This document shows positions 35,938-44,740 of a stretch of 61,511 nt of DNA, in pieces (positions within the stretch are counted from its first letter, which is position 1; the number at the start of each line of letters is the position of its first letter). Below the pieces are notes generated by a model, which worked only from the letters and a program-made list of their open reading frames with translations, had not been told where the DNA came from and ran no database searches. The translations under genes and the position numbers were made by a program. Source of the DNA: Roseiflexus sp. (GTDB lineage Bacteria > Chloroflexota > Chloroflexia > Chloroflexales > Roseiflexaceae); NCBI GenBank assembly GCA_017743475.1, contig JAGHYV010000018.1:1-61511 (forward strand), given 5' to 3'.

Positions 35938-37080
35938 GTGCATCTCGAAACAATCTCCATCCACGCCGGGCAGGAGATCGATCCGGCAACCGGATCGGTC
36001 ATCCCGCCGATCTACCTGACGACAACCTTCGAGCGTGCGCCCGATGGGAGTTTTCCGCACGGGTACATCTACACCCGCAACGGCAACCCCAATCGCGCAA
36101 TGCTCGAAACCTGTCTGGCGACGCTTGAAGGCGGCACGACCTGCGTGGCGTTCAGTTCGGGGCTTGCGGCGGCAATGAGCATCTTTCAGGCGTTGCGTCC
36201 CGGTGACCACGTCATTGCGCCCGACGATGCCTACCACGGGGTGACGCGATTGTTGCGCGACATCATGGCGCCGTGGGGTCTGGAGTATACCCGTGTCGAT
36301 ATGCGCGATCCGCAGAACGTTGCGGCTGCGCTGCGCCCGAATACGCGCCTGGTCTGGATCGAAACTCCTTCCAACCCGCTGCTCAAAATTGCTGATATTG
36401 CTGCGATTGCAAACATTGCCCATCAGGCAGGCGCGCTATGTGCGGTCGATAACACCTGGGCAACGCCAGTGCAGCAGCGTCCGCTCGAACTCGGCGCGGA
36501 TATGGTAATGCACGCAACAACCAAATATATCAGCGGGCACAGCGATGTGCTTGGCGGTGCAGTCGTTTTTCGCGAGAACGATGCGTTTGCGGAAAGGGTG
36601 CGCTTCTTGCAGATCAACGGCAGGGCGGTTCCGTCACCGTTCGACTGCTGGTTGACATTGCGCGGTATTCAGACGCTGACGTACCGGGTGCGCGCCCACG
36701 CTGCCAGTGCAATGCGGGTCGCCCGTTTTCTGGCAACCCATCCGCGCATCGAGCGTGTCCACTATCCGGGGCTGGAAACCCATCCCGGTCATGCGGTCGC
36801 CACCCGGCAGATGCGCAGTTTCGGCAGCATGATATCGATTGAGGTTCAGGGCGGCGAAGCGGCGGCAATGGCAGTCGCAGCGCGGGTGCGGATCATCACC
36901 CGCGCCACGAGTCTGGGCGGCGTCGAAAGCCTGATCGAACATCGCGCATCGGTTGAGGGACCGGAGAGCGTTACCCCGCCCAACCTGCTGCGTATCTCGG
37001 TCGGTCTTGAGCATCCTGATGACCTGATCGCCGACCTGACGCAGGCGCTGGAGGTTGATGGCGTTTCGCCGCAGAGGTGA
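35938..37080 (+). CDS. PLP-dependent Cys/Met metabolism enzyme (cystathionine gamma-synthase/lyase type)
   Basis: A 380-residue fold-type I PLP enzyme of the transsulfuration family. Visible: the N-terminal GSVIPPIYLTTTFE with YTRNGNPNR, the cofactor region SSGLAAAMSIF, VDNTWATPVQQRPLELGADM and the PLP lysine in HATTKYISGHSDVLGG. GTG 35938 (VHLETISIHAGQ) was taken as start; upstream codons look non-coding. Which reaction it catalyses cannot be told from sequence. It lies 73 bp after lysT and is probably on the same transcript, although it has no known step in the aminoadipate pathway. Confidence 0.88.
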   Translation: MHLETISIHAGQEIDPATGSVIPPIYLTTTFERAPDGSFPHGYIYTRNGNPNRAMLETCLATLEGGTTCVAFSSGLAAAMSIFQALRPGDHVIAPDDAYHGVTRLLRDIMAPWGLEYTRVDMRDPQNVAAALRPNTRLVWIETPSNPLLKIADIAAIANIAHQAGALCAVDNTWATPVQQRPLELGADMVMHATTKYISGHSDVLGGAVVFRENDAFAERVRFLQINGRAVPSPFDCWLTLRGIQTLTYRVRAHAASAMRVARFLATHPRIERVHYPGLETHPGHAVATRQMRSFGSMISIEVQGGEAAAMAVAARVRIITRATSLGGVESLIEHRASVEGPESVTPPNLLRISVGLEHPDDLIADLTQALEVDGVSPQR

Positions 37081-37094
37081 ATGGGTTCTTATAT

Positions 37095-37500
37095 AAATCC
37101 GGTCTGGTCTGCGCAGGCGGGCTTCGCACTGTGGGGCCGAGGGTTTATCGTGGCCGATAGCCGATAGCCGATAGCCGATGGTCGATAGGGTCGCCATTGG
37201 AGTTCGCGTTCCGCGCAGGCGGGCTTCACCCTGGCTAGCTGAGGGCTTATGGTCTTTGTGTCATTATTCCGCTCTAGCCCGCGCAGGCGGGCTTCGCCCT
37301 GGAAGCCGGAAGAGAACACGGATCGGCACGGATGCTACGGATCAGCACGGATGAAGGTTTGCCGGGAATCGCCCGCGCAGACGGGCGTCGCCCTAGATAG
37401 CCGAGGGCTTATGATCTTTATTAAGTCCGGTATAGCCTGCGCAGGCGCGCTTTGCCCAGTATAGTCGAGGGCTTCAGCCCCACGGCAAGAGGCGAATACC
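37095..37500. repeat. Dispersed repeats with short CCGATAG heptamer array
   Basis: Four units of about TGCGCAGGCGGGCTTCGCC followed by a [CG]CCGAGGGCTT box lie near 37111, 37205, 37280 and 37375. A short CCGATAG tandem array lies at 37141-37176. The stretch after it (GAGTTCGCGTTCCGC ... GGGCTTATGGTCTTTG) recurs inverted at about 42140-42215. No gene is seen in the gap 37081-37854. Confidence 0.75.
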
Positions 37501-37544
37501 GGTTTATACTCTTAATTTTCATTAGCCCCACGGCTCATTCGGCA

Positions 37545-37772
37545 TAGCGGATTATAGCAGTGCACAGAATGATTGAACCACCTGCATCCTGGGTGCGCGG
37601 GCGTCCTCGCCCGCATGCGGCGACTGCATCGCTCCGTGTCCTCCACATCTCCGCGTGCATCAGAGCGGCTCACGCGGAGGCGCGGAGGCGCGGCGCTGGG
37701 GAGCGCAGCGGATGCGAGCGCCTGGTGCGACATGGCAGACCCGGGCAAGGGTCAACGTATCTGAGAAGTGCT
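37545..37772 (+). repeat. About 215-bp dispersed repeat, copy A, upstream of lysU
   Basis: From CAGAATGATTGAACCACCTG to GGTCAACGTATCTGAGAA this matches 41834-42047 in the same orientation, with roughly 20 differences by eye. It ends about 80 bp before the homoaconitase small-subunit gene. It contains the hairpin-prone GTGCGCGGGCGTCC/CGCCCGCATGCGG and GGAGGCGCGGAGGCGCGGCG. A related fragment is at 32098. Confidence 0.85.
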
Positions 37773-37854
37773 GTAAATTCTCAATATAAGCCCGACGGCA
37801 CGAGGCGAATACCGGTTTCTATTCTCATCGATGAGATGCAGAAAGGACAGAACA

Positions 37855-38355
37855 ATGGCTCGAATCTGGCGTTTTGGCGCCAATGTCAATACCGATCAGA
37901 TCGTTCCCGGTCGTTACGCACCCTATATGCTGAAGAGCGAGGAAGAACTGCGTAACTACCCATTCATTGAGGCACGCCCGGAGTTTGCTTCGACCGTGCG
38001 CCCTGGCGACCTGATCATTGCTGGTCCGAACTTCGGGTGTGGCTCATCGCGCGAATACGCGCCGCTGGCACTCAAGATGGTCGGCATCGGAGCGATTATC
38101 GCGCCGCTCTTTGCGCGCATTTTCTACCGCAACGCGCTCAACCTGGGCATTCCGCTGTTCGAGGCGGATCTGACTAATCAACTGGAGGATGGGCAGGAAG
38201 TTGAGTTCAACGTCGAGATCGGTGTTATCATTGCCGATGGGCGCACCATTCAGTTGCCGCCGCCGCCTGAATGGATGCGCGAGGTCTGGCGCGAGAGCGG
38301 CATCATTCCGTTTTACCGCAAGTATCGACGCTTCCCTGGAGCCGTAACGGTATGA
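37855..38355 (+). CDS. lysU: Homoaconitase / isopropylmalate dehydratase family, small subunit
   Basis: A 166-residue swivel-domain subunit. Features: GANVNTDQIVPGRY, GPNFGCGSSREYAPLALK and the substrate-loop region LFARIFYRNALNLGIPL. Pairs with the large subunit at 34599. ATG 37855 follows AAAGGAC; the eight codons upstream of it are non-coding. Its stop overlaps the homoisocitrate dehydrogenase start (ATGA). Confidence 0.9.
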   Translation: MARIWRFGANVNTDQIVPGRYAPYMLKSEEELRNYPFIEARPEFASTVRPGDLIIAGPNFGCGSSREYAPLALKMVGIGAIIAPLFARIFYRNALNLGIPLFEADLTNQLEDGQEVEFNVEIGVIIADGRTIQLPPPPEWMREVWRESGIIPFYRKYRRFPGAVTV

Positions 38356-39440
38356 ACGCAGCGCCGTACACTATTCTGGTCATCCCCGGCGACGGCATTG
38401 GGCGTGAAGTGATCCCGGCAGCGGTCGCAGTCTTGCGCGCTACCGGCTTGCCCTTGCACTTCGAGAACGCCGATGCCGGATGGGAATGTTTCCAGCGCCA
38501 GGGGGAGGCGCTCCCGCTGGCCACGCTTGCCGCTGCGCGGACGGCAGACGCGATCCTGTTTGGCGCCGTCGCATCGCCCATCTACCCGGTCGTCGGGTAT
38601 CGCAGCCCGATTGTCCGGTTGCGCCGCGAACTCGATCTGTACGCCAATATCCGCCCAGTCTTCGACGACCTGCCGGAGAATGGCAGCAACCCTCAGCGGC
38701 GGAAGATTGATCTCGTCGTGGTGCGCGAGAACACGGAAGATGTGTACGCCGGACGCGAACGTGTCGAGGACGATGGGGCGACTGCGATTGCCGAGCGTGT
38801 CATCACCCGGCGTGCCAGCGCACGCATCATGCGCGTCGCCTGCGACCTTGCGCGCGCCCGGCGCAGCGCGCGTGGCGGATCAGACGCGCCGCCAGGAAAG
38901 GTGACCATCGTTCACAAAGCGAATGTGTTGCGCGAAACATGCGGACTGTTCCGCTCCGTCGCGCTTGAGGTCGCACAGGCGTACCCCGATCTCCAGATCG
39001 ATGAGATGCTGGTCGATACCTGCGCACTCCAACTCGCCACCCGACCTGAACGGTTCGATGTTATCGTCACCACCAACCTGTTCGGCGATATTCTGTCGGA
39101 CGTTGCATGCGCCTGGGGTGGCGGATTGGGTCTGGCACCATCGGCGAACCTGGGTGAACGGCATGCGCTGTTCGAGCCAGTGCACGGCGCAGCACCTGAT
39201 ATTGCCGGGAAAGGTATTGCCAATCCGCTGGCGGCGATTGGATGCACTGCGCTGCTTCTCGACCATCTTGCCGGTCGTGCACCGGCAGACCTGGCTTCCG
39301 CCATGCGCGGTTGGAGCGCATGCATCCAGCGCGCCATTCGCCACGTGCGCGCTGCTGGTCCACACACGCCCGACCTGGGTGGCATCGCAACCACCACCGA
39401 TGTTACCAACGTGGTACTTTCACATATGTTTAATACCTGA
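38352..39440 (+). CDS. Homoisocitrate dehydrogenase
   Basis: A 362-residue beta-decarboxylating dehydrogenase of the isocitrate/isopropylmalate family, oxidising homoisocitrate to 2-oxoadipate with NAD+. Motifs: IPGDGIGREVIPAA, the substrate loop VGYRSPIVRLRRELDLYANI with the RxxxxRRxLDLYAN pattern, VVRENTEDVYAG, VHKANVLR, DTCALQLA and NLFGDILSD. The lys-gene context favours homoisocitrate over isopropylmalate. Overlaps lysU by 4 bp and precedes lysW by 15 bp. Confidence 0.87.
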   Translation: MNAAPYTILVIPGDGIGREVIPAAVAVLRATGLPLHFENADAGWECFQRQGEALPLATLAAARTADAILFGAVASPIYPVVGYRSPIVRLRRELDLYANIRPVFDDLPENGSNPQRRKIDLVVVRENTEDVYAGRERVEDDGATAIAERVITRRASARIMRVACDLARARRSARGGSDAPPGKVTIVHKANVLRETCGLFRSVALEVAQAYPDLQIDEMLVDTCALQLATRPERFDVIVTTNLFGDILSDVACAWGGGLGLAPSANLGERHALFEPVHGAAPDIAGKGIANPLAAIGCTALLLDHLAGRAPADLASAMRGWSACIQRAIRHVRAAGPHTPDLGGIATTTDVTNVVLSHMFNT

Positions 39441-39455
39441 GAAAGGATCATCGTT

Positions 39456-39623
39456 ATGCGCGCCACATGCCCGGAGTGCGAAGCCGAAATCACCCTTCCC
39501 GAAGGCACAGTCGAAGGCGAGATCCTCACATGTCCCGACTGCGCTGCCGAACTGGAAGTCATCAGTATCAATCCGCCAGAACTGGCGCTTGCGCCGGAAG
39601 TTGAAGAGGACTGGGGAGAGTAA
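39456..39623 (+). CDS. lysW: Alpha-aminoadipate/amino-group carrier protein LysW
   Basis: A 55-residue acidic protein. A zinc site is formed by C5-PE-C8 and C26-PD-C29, and the C-terminus is the diagnostic EDWGE, whose last Glu side chain is coupled to the amino group of alpha-aminoadipate. All intermediates from LysX to LysJ are carried on it. It lies 15 bp after the homoisocitrate dehydrogenase gene and 3 bp before lysX. Confidence 0.97.
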   Translation: MRATCPECEAEITLPEGTVEGEILTCPDCAAELEVISINPPELALAPEVEEDWGE

Positions 39624-39626
39624 CGT

Positions 39627-40475
39627 ATGCGAGTTGGCGTTCTTTGCTCACGCATCCGTGTCGAAGAGAAACTACTCTTCGCGGAACTGGAACGACGCGG
39701 CATCGCCTATGAACGTATCGACGACAATGATGTCGTTTTCGACCTCAATGAAGGACGCTACGAGTACGATGTCGTGCTCGAACGAAGCATTCACCATTCA
39801 CGCGCGCTCTATGCGCTGAAGGTCTTCAACGACGCTGGCGTTCCAACGGTCAATACCGCGTATGTCGCCGACATCTGCGGCGACAAGTTCAAGACTACCC
39901 AGGCGCTGATCCGCGCTGGCGTGCCGACGCCGCGCACCCGGATGGCGTTTACGCCGGAATCGGCGCTGCGCGCTATCGAAGACCTCGGCTATCCGGTCGT
40001 TCTCAAACCTGCCATTGGCTCCTGGGGACGCCTGATCGCTAAGGTCAACGACCGCGAGGCAGCGGAAGCATTGCTCGAACACAAACAGATCCTCGGTTCA
40101 TACCATCATTCGATCTTCTACATTCAGGAGTACATTCCCAAACCGCACCGACGCGACATCCGCGCCTTCGTCGTCGGCGACGAGTGCATCTGCGCGATTT
40201 ACCGCACGAGTGAGCACTGGATCACCAACACTGCGCGCGGCGGGATCGCAAGTGCTTGCCCGGTGACGCCAGCACTGGCAGACCTGTGCGTCAGCGCAGC
40301 GTATGCCGTTGGTGGCGGAGTGGTGGCTATCGACGTGCTCGAAGCACCCGATGGCAGGCTGCTGGTGAACGAAGTGAACTACACCATGGAGTTTCGCAAC
40401 AGCATCGCACCAACCGGCGTAGACATCCCGGCGCGGATCATCGATTACACACTGGCGGCGGCAAGGAAGGGATAA
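39627..40475 (+). CDS. lysX: Alpha-aminoadipate-LysW ligase LysX
   Basis: A 282-residue ATP-grasp ligase that joins alpha-aminoadipate to the C-terminal Glu of LysW. It starts [20 protein letters not shown]-grasp features are [39 protein letters not shown] and the metal-binding [14 protein letters not shown]. It starts 3 bp after the lysW stop. Confidence 0.95.
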   Translation: MRVGVLCSRIRVEEKLLFAELERRGIAYERIDDNDVVFDLNEGRYEYDVVLERSIHHSRALYALKVFNDAGVPTVNTAYVADICGDKFKTTQALIRAGVPTPRTRMAFTPESALRAIEDLGYPVVLKPAIGSWGRLIAKVNDREAAEALLEHKQILGSYHHSIFYIQEYIPKPHRRDIRAFVVGDECICAIYRTSEHWITNTARGGIASACPVTPALADLCVSAAYAVGGGVVAIDVLEAPDGRLLVNEVNYTMEFRNSIAPTGVDIPARIIDYTLAAARKG

Positions 40476-40492
40476 CCGGGAGGAGTGTTCGC

Positions 40493-41539
40493 ATGAGCGT
40501 CCGTGTCTCTATCGTCGGTGGCAGCGGCTACGTCGGCGGTGAACTCCTGCGGTTGCTCCTCTTTCATCCGCTGGTAACCGTCGCGCAGGCGACCTCCGAG
40601 CGTCTGGCGGGCAAGCCGATCACCGTTGCCCATCCGAACCTGCGTGGCATTCCCGCAGCGCGCGAGGTGCAGTTTACCTCGCAGGATCGACTGACGCCGT
40701 GCGATGTCCTGTTTCTGGCGCTGCCGCACGGCGACGCTGCCCGCGCTATCGACCGCTTTGCGCAGCTTGCACCAAAGATTATTGATTGTTCCGCCGATTT
40801 TCGTCTGCGCGATCCGGCGCTGTACGCTCGCTGGTACGGCGAAACGCACCCGGCGCCACACTGGCTGGAGCGGTTCGTGTACGGTCTGCCGGAACTGCAC
40901 CGCGACGCTATCCGCACCGCCAGGTACGTCAGCGGCGTCGGATGCAACGCGACTGCGACCAACCTGGCGTTGCTGCCGCTGGTGCGTGCCGGACTGATCG
41001 ACCCTACGCGCGATGTGATTGTCGAAGTGAAAGTCGGCTCGTCGGAGGGTGGCGCGCAGCCGGGTGAATCATCGCACCACCCGGAGCGGAGTGGGGCAGT
41101 GCGCTCGTTTGCGCCCGTCGGTCACCGGCACACTGCCGAGGTCGTGCAGGAACTCGGGCTATCGCGGGTGCACCTGTCGATCACGAGCGTCGAGTTAGTG
41201 CGTGGTGCGCTTGCCACTGCGCACGCATTCGCCGGCGCACCGGTGAGCGAAAAAGACCTGTGGCGCGCATTCCGCGCTACGTATGGCAGTGAGCCGTTCG
41301 TGCGCATTGTGCGTGAAAAGCAGGGGGTGTACCGCCTGCCTGAACCGAAAATCCTGGCGGGAAGCAACTACGCCGATGTCGGGTTCGCCGTTGATGAAGA
41401 GACCGGACGGATCGTAGCGATCTGCGCCATCGACAACCTGATGAAAGGCGCAGCCGGAACCGCTGTCCAATGTATGAACCTGATGTGCGGCTTCGACGAG
41501 CGTACCGGTCTGGAGTTCCCCGGATTACATCCTATTTAG
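40493..41539 (+). CDS. lysY: [LysW]-aminoadipyl phosphate reductase (ArgC family)
   Basis: A 348-residue NADPH-dependent reductase, the third LysW-bound step. It begins VSIVGGSGYVGGELLRLLL and has the catalytic cysteine at about 151 (YVSGVGCNATATNLALLPLV), with VHLSITSVELVRG and GSNYADVGFAVDEE towards the C-terminus. ATG 40493 follows GGGAGGAG. Its TAG stop directly abuts a heptanucleotide tandem array. An ArgC role in arginine synthesis is less likely given its position next to lysWX. Confidence 0.93.
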   Translation: MSVRVSIVGGSGYVGGELLRLLLFHPLVTVAQATSERLAGKPITVAHPNLRGIPAAREVQFTSQDRLTPCDVLFLALPHGDAARAIDRFAQLAPKIIDCSADFRLRDPALYARWYGETHPAPHWLERFVYGLPELHRDAIRTARYVSGVGCNATATNLALLPLVRAGLIDPTRDVIVEVKVGSSEGGAQPGESSHHPERSGAVRSFAPVGHRHTAEVVQELGLSRVHLSITSVELVRGALATAHAFAGAPVSEKDLWRAFRATYGSEPFVRIVREKQGVYRLPEPKILAGSNYADVGFAVDEETGRIVAICAIDNLMKGAAGTAVQCMNLMCGFDERTGLEFPGLHPI

Positions 41540-41540
41540 G

Positions 41541-41790
41541 AGAACCAAGAACCGAGAACCGAGAACCAAGAACCAAGAACCAAGAACCAAGAACCGAGGA
41601 CTGAGGACTGAGGACTGAGAACTGAGGACTGAGAACTGAGGACTGAGGACTGAGGACTGAGAACTGAGGACTGAGGACTAAGGACTGAGAACTGAGAACT
41701 GAGAACTGAGAACTGAGAACTGAGAACCGGATGTTGTGCAGAGACCGGTCGTGCGTCTAGCTGGCGGTTGATGAAGAATGAGGAAATAGA
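41541..41790 (+). repeat. Heptanucleotide tandem array plus flanking element, copy 1
   Basis: About 26 seven-base units (GAACCAA, GAACTGA, GGACTGA variants) run from 41541 to 41728, starting right after the lysY stop. They continue into GATGTTGTGCAGAGACCGG and GGCGGTTGATGAAGAAT (41730-41778). The entire arrangement recurs inverted at 44990-45160. Confidence 0.9.
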
Positions 41791-41814
41791 CTGATATTCG
41801 TCTCGTGCCGTCGG

Positions 41815-42047
41815 GATCGTATTGAGCATTATAGCGGTGCGCAGAATGATTGAACCACCTGCATCCTGGGTGCGCGGGCGTCCCTGCCCGCATGCGGCGA
41901 CTGCATCCCTCCGCGTCTTCCACATCTCCGCATGCATTGGGCCGGCTCACGCGGAGGTGCGGAGGCGCGGCGCTGGGGAGCGCAGCGGATGCGCGCGCCT
42001 GGTGCGACACGGCAGATCCAGACAAGGGTCAACGTATCTGAGAACTG
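41815..42047 (+). repeat. About 215-bp dispersed repeat, copy B, upstream of the homocitrate synthase-like gene
   Basis: Same sequence and orientation as 37555-37772: CAGAATGATTGAACCACCTG to GGTCAACGTATCTGAGAA. Together with the heptamer arrays it fills the gap 41540-42302; no gene is seen there. Confidence 0.85.
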
Positions 42048-42059
42048 CTATGATCCGGT

Positions 42060-42292
42060 ACGCGCCGCGTGCCGTCAGGCTCAAGCCCTCGGCTATACAA
42101 GGCAACGCCCGCCTGCGTAGGCTATGGCTAAATAATTTCTCAAAGACCATAAGCCCTCGGCTATGGAACGCGAACGCACCTGCACGGAACGCGAACTTCA
42201 ACGGTGACCCTATCGTCTATCGCCTATCGCCTATCGTCTATCGCCTATCGCCTATCACCATCACCTATCGCCTATCACCTATCACCTATCGC
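42060..42292. repeat. Inverted partner of the 37.1-kb repeat and CTATCGC tandem array
   Basis: Twelve seven-base units CTATCGC/CTATCAC/CTATCGT at 42210-42292 end 11 bp before the next start codon. The sequence just before them (AACGCGAACTTCAACGG, ...CAAAGACCATAAGCCCTCGG) is the inverted copy of 37169-37256. Confidence 0.85.
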
Positions 42293-42302
42293 CTAGAGAC
42301 AT

Positions 42303-43814
42303 ATGGACATGTCACCAATACCAGAGTTCTTGCGCAGCGAAAACCCGGCACAGCCGCGTTACCACGAAGCGATCGAACTGTTTGCCCTATTCGATTATCT
42401 GAAAGCCGTGCGCTGGGGCGTCTTCAGCATCCGCGAGTCCCTCCAGGCAGTCGGCGAATGCCGCGACGGGACGCTTCAGGGATTCCACCTGACCGTCGAT
42501 GAAGCATGGGAAGCCGTGCGCGGCATGGACTCGCTCGGAGTCGGGGTGATCGAACTTCCGGCATTTCCCGCCAACCCACCCGGTCAGGCGTTCAACCGCC
42601 GTCTGCTGGAGCGCGCGGCAGCTCATGGGTTGACAACTACCTTCGCCGCACACGCGCGCTGCGTGATGTCCGACATCCGCACTGCTGCCGAAACCGGATT
42701 CCGTCGCCTCCACCTCTACATTGGCGTTAGTCCGATCAAGCAGGCAACGGTGCGCGCAAACGCAACCCAACTTGCCGACAAAGCGTTCGAGTCCATTCGC
42801 CTGGCGCGCGAACTCGGTTTCGACTGTGTGCGCATCAGCACCGAAGACGCCTACCGCACGCCGCTGGAGGACTACCGCGCCTTCTATGAGCGCTTGCAGG
42901 ATCACCTGATCCGTCACAACCTGCACGTTGACGGTATCGGCATCCCCGACACCGTTGGCGTCGGTACAATCGACGACCTTGGCGACCGGATCGCCATTCT
43001 GCAGCATATTGGCATCCGATTTGCCTTTCTCGAATGTCACATCCACAATGACATCGGGCACGCCGATCGGTTATACGTTGATACGTTGCTCCTCTGCATG
43101 CGGCTTGGCATTATAATGCTTCCCGATTTCTCGATCCTGGGGATTGGTGAGCGCAACGGCACGATCGGTCTCAGTTCGCTAATTGAAGCTATCTACCGGC
43201 GTTTGCTGCTCCTCTACCCGCGGTCGATGCCCGCCATCCGTCAGGCAGTGCGCGAGAAGCTTGGCGTCCTGCCCGACGGTGAACTGTTCGTCAACCGCTA
43301 CCGTGACCTCGATTCATTCTTCTACCGGATTCTGGCGCGCAGCGGCTTTGTGTTCGACCGAAGCCCGTTTTCATCGAACACTGAGTACGATGGTTCCGGT
43401 GTCCATGCCGACACCACCCTGCGCGCGTTTCGTCTGGCGCTGGAAAACGGCTATGAAGGGCAGCGGGCGATTGATCTGGGCAACAGCGCCTACGCCGGGG
43501 CGCTGCCGCCCTACGACATGCCGCTGCGCACGCCGGTGCTTGCCTGCTTCGGATGCGGCAAGAGCAACGTGCGCTTCTGGCGCGAACGGGAACACCTGGT
43601 CCTGCGTCATCCCGACGATATTCGCCTCAGAATTGCGCCCTACGCCGATGATCTTGCCGAAGAGAGCCAGCACATCCCAACCGACGAGGCAACCGCCGAT
43701 GAACTCGCTGCGCGGCTGATCCGCTGCGCCAGCGTGCGCGAAGGCGGGATCACCCATCACCAGGCAATGGAGATCGTCCGACTCTTCTACCGTCCAAAGG
43801 AGGCATGCGCATGA
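42303..43814 (+). CDS. Divergent homocitrate synthase-like protein (DRE-TIM metallolyase fold)
   Basis: A 503-residue protein. The barrel end has the metal-binding HIHNDIGHADRLYVDT and the LNGIGER-like ILGIGERNGTIGLSSLIEA, both typical of homocitrate/isopropylmalate synthases. The N-terminal signature that normally reads D-x-T-L-R-[ED]-G-x-Q is here RDGTLQGFHLT, with the catalytic Arg replaced by Gln. The C-terminal part (about 400-500) has a CFGCGKSN ribbon-like piece. By position between lysY and lysZ, and because no other homocitrate synthase is in the locus, it is the likely first enzyme of the pathway, but this is inference. ATG 42303 sits 11 bp after a heptamer array; ATG 42309 is an alternative. 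Confidence 0.7.
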   Translation: MDMSPIPEFLRSENPAQPRYHEAIELFALFDYLKAVRWGVFSIRESLQAVGECRDGTLQGFHLTVDEAWEAVRGMDSLGVGVIELPAFPANPPGQAFNRRLLERAAAHGLTTTFAAHARCVMSDIRTAAETGFRRLHLYIGVSPIKQATVRANATQLADKAFESIRLARELGFDCVRISTEDAYRTPLEDYRAFYERLQDHLIRHNLHVDGIGIPDTVGVGTIDDLGDRIAILQHIGIRFAFLECHIHNDIGHADRLYVDTLLLCMRLGIIMLPDFSILGIGERNGTIGLSSLIEAIYRRLLLLYPRSMPAIRQAVREKLGVLPDGELFVNRYRDLDSFFYRILARSGFVFDRSPFSSNTEYDGSGVHADTTLRAFRLALENGYEGQRAIDLGNSAYAGALPPYDMPLRTPVLACFGCGKSNVRFWREREHLVLRHPDDIRLRIAPYADDLAEESQHIPTDEATADELAARLIRCASVREGGITHHQAMEIVRLFYRPKEACA

Positions 43815-44614
43815 TCGTCGTCAAAGTCGGCGGTGGCGCCGGCATCGCCTATGACACACTCTGCAACGACCTGGCGGCGCTGACACGCACCGGTCAGCGT
43901 TTCGTGCTGGTGCACGGCGGCTCCCACGAAACCAACACCCTTGCCGAACGGCTCGGACATCCACCTCGCTTCGTGACATCACCCTCCGGGTACACCAGCC
44001 GTTACACTGACCGTGTGACCCTGGAACTCTTTCTGATGGCGACCGCCGGCAAAGTCAACAAACTGATCGTTGAGCGTCTCCAGCGATTGGGAGTGAACGC
44101 CATCGGTCTCTCCGGTCTCGACGGGCGCATCCTTCAGGGACAGCGCAAGGCAGTCATTCGCATCGTCGAAAACGGCAAACAGAAAATCCTGCGTGACGAC
44201 TGGACCGGAACGGTCGAACAGGTCAACACTGACCTGCTGCGTCTGCTGCTGGACGCCGGACTGTTTCCGGTCATTGCACCGATTGCCGTCAGCACTATCG
44301 GCGAAGCGCTCAATGTTGACGGCGACCGTGCAGCGGCGGCGATTGCGGCAGCGCTTGGCGCCGACACGCTCGTGCTGCTGACCAACGTTCCCGGTCTGTT
44401 GCGCGCCTTTCCCGACGAAAGCACCCTTGTGCGGCACATTCCGCGCGCCGATGTCGAAGCGTACCTGCCGCTAGCGCAGGGGCGGATGAAGAAGAAAATC
44501 CTGGGCGCATCCGAAGCACTCAGCCAGGGCGTGGGGCGGGTCATCCTCGGTGACGCGCGCGTATCCGAACCGGTCTCACACGCGCTTGCAGGCGAAGGCA
44601 CGGTCATCGCATGA
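43811..44614 (+). CDS. lysZ: [LysW]-aminoadipate kinase
   Basis: A 267-residue amino acid kinase phosphorylating LysW-bound aminoadipate before LysY acts. Features: IVVKVGGGAGIAYD, LVHGGSHETNTLAERLG, YTSRYTDRVTLELFLMATAG, NVDGDRAAAAIAAALGADTL and GRMKKKILGASEAL. ATG 43811 was preferred to 43805 because AAAGGAGG ends only one base before the latter. It overlaps the end of the upstream gene by 4 bp. Confidence 0.95.
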   Translation: MIVVKVGGGAGIAYDTLCNDLAALTRTGQRFVLVHGGSHETNTLAERLGHPPRFVTSPSGYTSRYTDRVTLELFLMATAGKVNKLIVERLQRLGVNAIGLSGLDGRILQGQRKAVIRIVENGKQKILRDDWTGTVEQVNTDLLRLLLDAGLFPVIAPIAVSTIGEALNVDGDRAAAAIAAALGADTLVLLTNVPGLLRAFPDESTLVRHIPRADVEAYLPLAQGRMKKKILGASEALSQGVGRVILGDARVSEPVSHALAGEGTVIA

Positions 44615-44740
44615 CACGTCGGCGACAACGCTCTTCATCCTGGTTGCCGCTCAACTGGTAGCAGCCGTCGGCTTCGGTATGCCCTTCCCATTTCTGCCGC
44701 TGTATGTCAAGCGCCTTGGTACGAATACCGGCTTGTGGAG
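44613..44740 (+). pseudogene. N-terminal fragment of an MFS transporter, cut off by a repeat
   Basis: In one frame just after lysZ the sequence reads TLFILVAAQLVAAVGFGMPF, then PFLPLYVKRLGTNTGL, the first membrane span and loop of a major facilitator protein. It then runs into GTGGAGATTGAGAATTTACAG, the edge of a dispersed repeat (similar to GTGGAGATTGAGAAATAAAT at 32163). The remaining some 350 residues are missing. Confidence 0.7.

Noticed and set aside
40493-41539. Reading lysY as argC of an arginine pathway
   Set aside because: It is placed directly behind lysW and lysX with homoisocitrate dehydrogenase upstream; no other arginine gene is near. A dual role stays possible.
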